Shown in pieces: positions 63,221 through 64,000 of a DNA stretch of 64,000 nucleotides. The notes under the pieces are model-generated. The model saw nothing but the letters and a program-made list of their open reading frames with translations, did not search any database and was not told the origin of the DNA. Positions within the stretch are counted from its first letter, which is position 1; every line of letters begins with the position of its first letter. The position numbers and the translations under genes are program-made. Origin of the DNA: Bacteroidetes bacterium ADurb.Bin145. Lineage in GTDB: Bacteria > Bacteroidota > Bacteroidia > Bacteroidales > VadinHA17. The stretch spans positions 1-64,000 of the forward strand of contig MWDJ01000012.1 of assembly GCA_002070505.1 (NCBI GenBank), given 5' to 3'.

Positions 63221-63354
63221 TTCATTCAATATATGTGTAGGATGTAAAGTTAATCAATTAATACGATGATTTTCCAACCCGGCCTCATTGTCAGCTGCAC
63301 GGCGGAAAACATGATTAAACAGAAAGTTAAAATGAAAATTTCTACAACCTGAGA

Positions 63355-64000
63355 CTATGATCTGCCTTTGCAGATTTCAGAGCTAAGATATCCTCTGAGA
63401 TCTGCCATCGGTACTTTTTGCTGCTGTCCGGAAATCATATTCCTGATTGTGACAAAACCTGACTTTAGCTCATCTTCCCCGGCGATAAGAATATAAGGGA
63501 TCTTCCTTGCATCGGCATAGGAGATCTGCTTCTTTATCTTCACCGGATCAGGGTAAAACTCAGACCTTATTTTCATGCTCCGCAGCAATGCAAGTATCTT
63601 AAATGAATATTCCAATACAGCATCTCCAAAATTCAGTACAAGGACCTTTGAAAGCGATGAATCGCTGTTGCTGAAGAGACTGAGCTGGTTCATCACGTCG
63701 TATATTCTGTCGGCGCCAAATGATACTCCCACCCCTGAGATACCATCCATACCAAACACTCCTGTAAGGTTATCATAACGTCCTCCGCCGCAAATACTTC
63801 CTATACTGATATCAGCTGATTTAACTTCGATTATGGTGCCCGTATAATAATTAAGGCCTCGGGCAAGCGTCAGATCAAGCTCTACGGAACCTGACAGGAT
63901 ACCGGTTTCAATGTATGAGAACAATTCATTCAGTTCAGCTATACCTTTAATCCCCGTAACCGAATTCGAAAGAAGGGATTTGAGTTTATCAAGTTTGACA
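63355..64000 (-). CDS. hisS: Histidine--tRNA ligase, C-terminal part (cut by window edge)
   Basis: Class II aminoacyl-tRNA synthetase, partial. Visible parts are the histidine-binding motif ARGLNYYTGTIIEVKS, the GSICGGGRYDNLTGVFG loop, motif 3 GVGVSFGADRIYDVM and the anticodon-binding domain (KVLVLNFGDAVLEYSFKILALLRS, SYADARKIPYILIAGEDEL). The reading frame stays open up to position 64000, so the N-terminal half lies beyond the window; the TTG at 63924 is not a real start. Ends with ICKGRS. Confidence 0.95.
   Translation of the reverse strand, partial: VKLDKLKSLLSNSVTGIKGIAELNELFSYIETGILSGSVELDLTLARGLNYYTGTIIEVKSADISIGSICGGGRYDNLTGVFGMDGISGVGVSFGADRIYDVMNQLSLFSNSDSSLSKVLVLNFGDAVLEYSFKILALLRSMKIRSEFYPDPVKIKKQISYADARKIPYILIAGEDELKSGFVTIRNMISGQQQKVPMADLRGYLSSEICKGRS

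Noticed and set aside
1-64000. tRNA or rRNA genes
   Set aside because: I scanned the spacers for tRNA T-arm patterns and rRNA-like segments and found none; spacers are short and mostly explained by promoters, hairpins and repeats. A tRNAscan-SE run would settle it.

Overview
The window is a chromosomal segment of a Bacteroidota bacterium, most likely an anaerobic member of the Bacteroidales/Marinilabiliales. The support is mixed and consistent. There are type IX secretion (T9SS) and gliding genes (a PorP/SprF-like protein, gldE, gldD, type A and type B T9SS sorting tails). There are promoters of the Bacteroidota type (TTTG or TTG, 19-21 bp, TAnnTTTG). It carries futalosine-route menaquinone genes, a ferredoxin-dependent 2-oxoacid oxidoreductase, and paired OmpH genes beside bamA. 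Coding density is high, base composition is even, and I see no rRNA, tRNA, insertion sequence, prophage or CRISPR array.

Layout. 1-4.3 kb: three tandem six-bladed beta-propeller lipoprotein genes on the minus strand, bounded on both sides by arrays of related 9-bp repeats. 4.4-5.5 kb: a two-gene thiF-thiS unit and an ftsB/divIC-like division gene. 5.5-10.7 kb (minus): an ompH-like gene with a glycosyltransferase, then a PorP/SprF protein, a membrane protein with PKD domains and a T9SS type B tail, and an ECF sigma factor; the last three look like a T9SS-linked signalling locus. 10.8-17 kb: proline dehydrogenase, a small surface protein, nitroreductase, mqnD-mqnB (menaquinone), then queD-folE-fabD. 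17.1-26.5 kb (minus): korA-korB followed by two very large paralogues that combine receiver-like domains with a PPDK/PEP-synthase ATP-grasp domain, all four translationally coupled; this is the most unusual operon here.

26.6-35 kb (minus): an envelope-biogenesis run nearly universal in the phylum (CBS protein, nadK, two outer-membrane barrels, uppS, bamA, two ompH genes, murI). 35-46.7 kb: housekeeping genes, mostly plus strand (pdxJ, hydrolase, manA, MORN-like lipoprotein, engB, prs, rplY, pth, hsp15-like, acyltransferase, SDR, VOC protein), with a minus-strand exonuclease-udk pair. 46.7-54.4 kb: M19 dipeptidase, small T9SS-tailed protein, DUF4097-like protein, dsbD, rng, a COX24/mS38-like mini-gene and HU. 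54.7-58.6 kb (plus): ssb-gldE-gldD, a phosphopantetheinyl transferase and a GGGP synthase-like prenyltransferase. 58.6-64 kb (minus): an alkaline-phosphatase-superfamily protein with altered metal ligands, a T9SS-tailed M14 carboxypeptidase, ychF, and a hisS gene cut by the window edge.

The best leads are (1) the ECF sigma / PKD-type B tail / PorP locus, where the putative anti-sigma partner also carries a secretion tag; (2) the korAB operon with two receiver-PPDK_N hybrids lacking the phosphohistidine domain; (3) the propeller cassette between 9-bp arrays; and (4) the alkaline-phosphatase homologue with one of its two metal sites altered. Short tandem repeats with 7-, 8- and 9-bp periods and CCCCCT...AGGGGG inverted repeats recur in the gene-free spacers. 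All assignments are by reading motifs and gene order; no database search was run.
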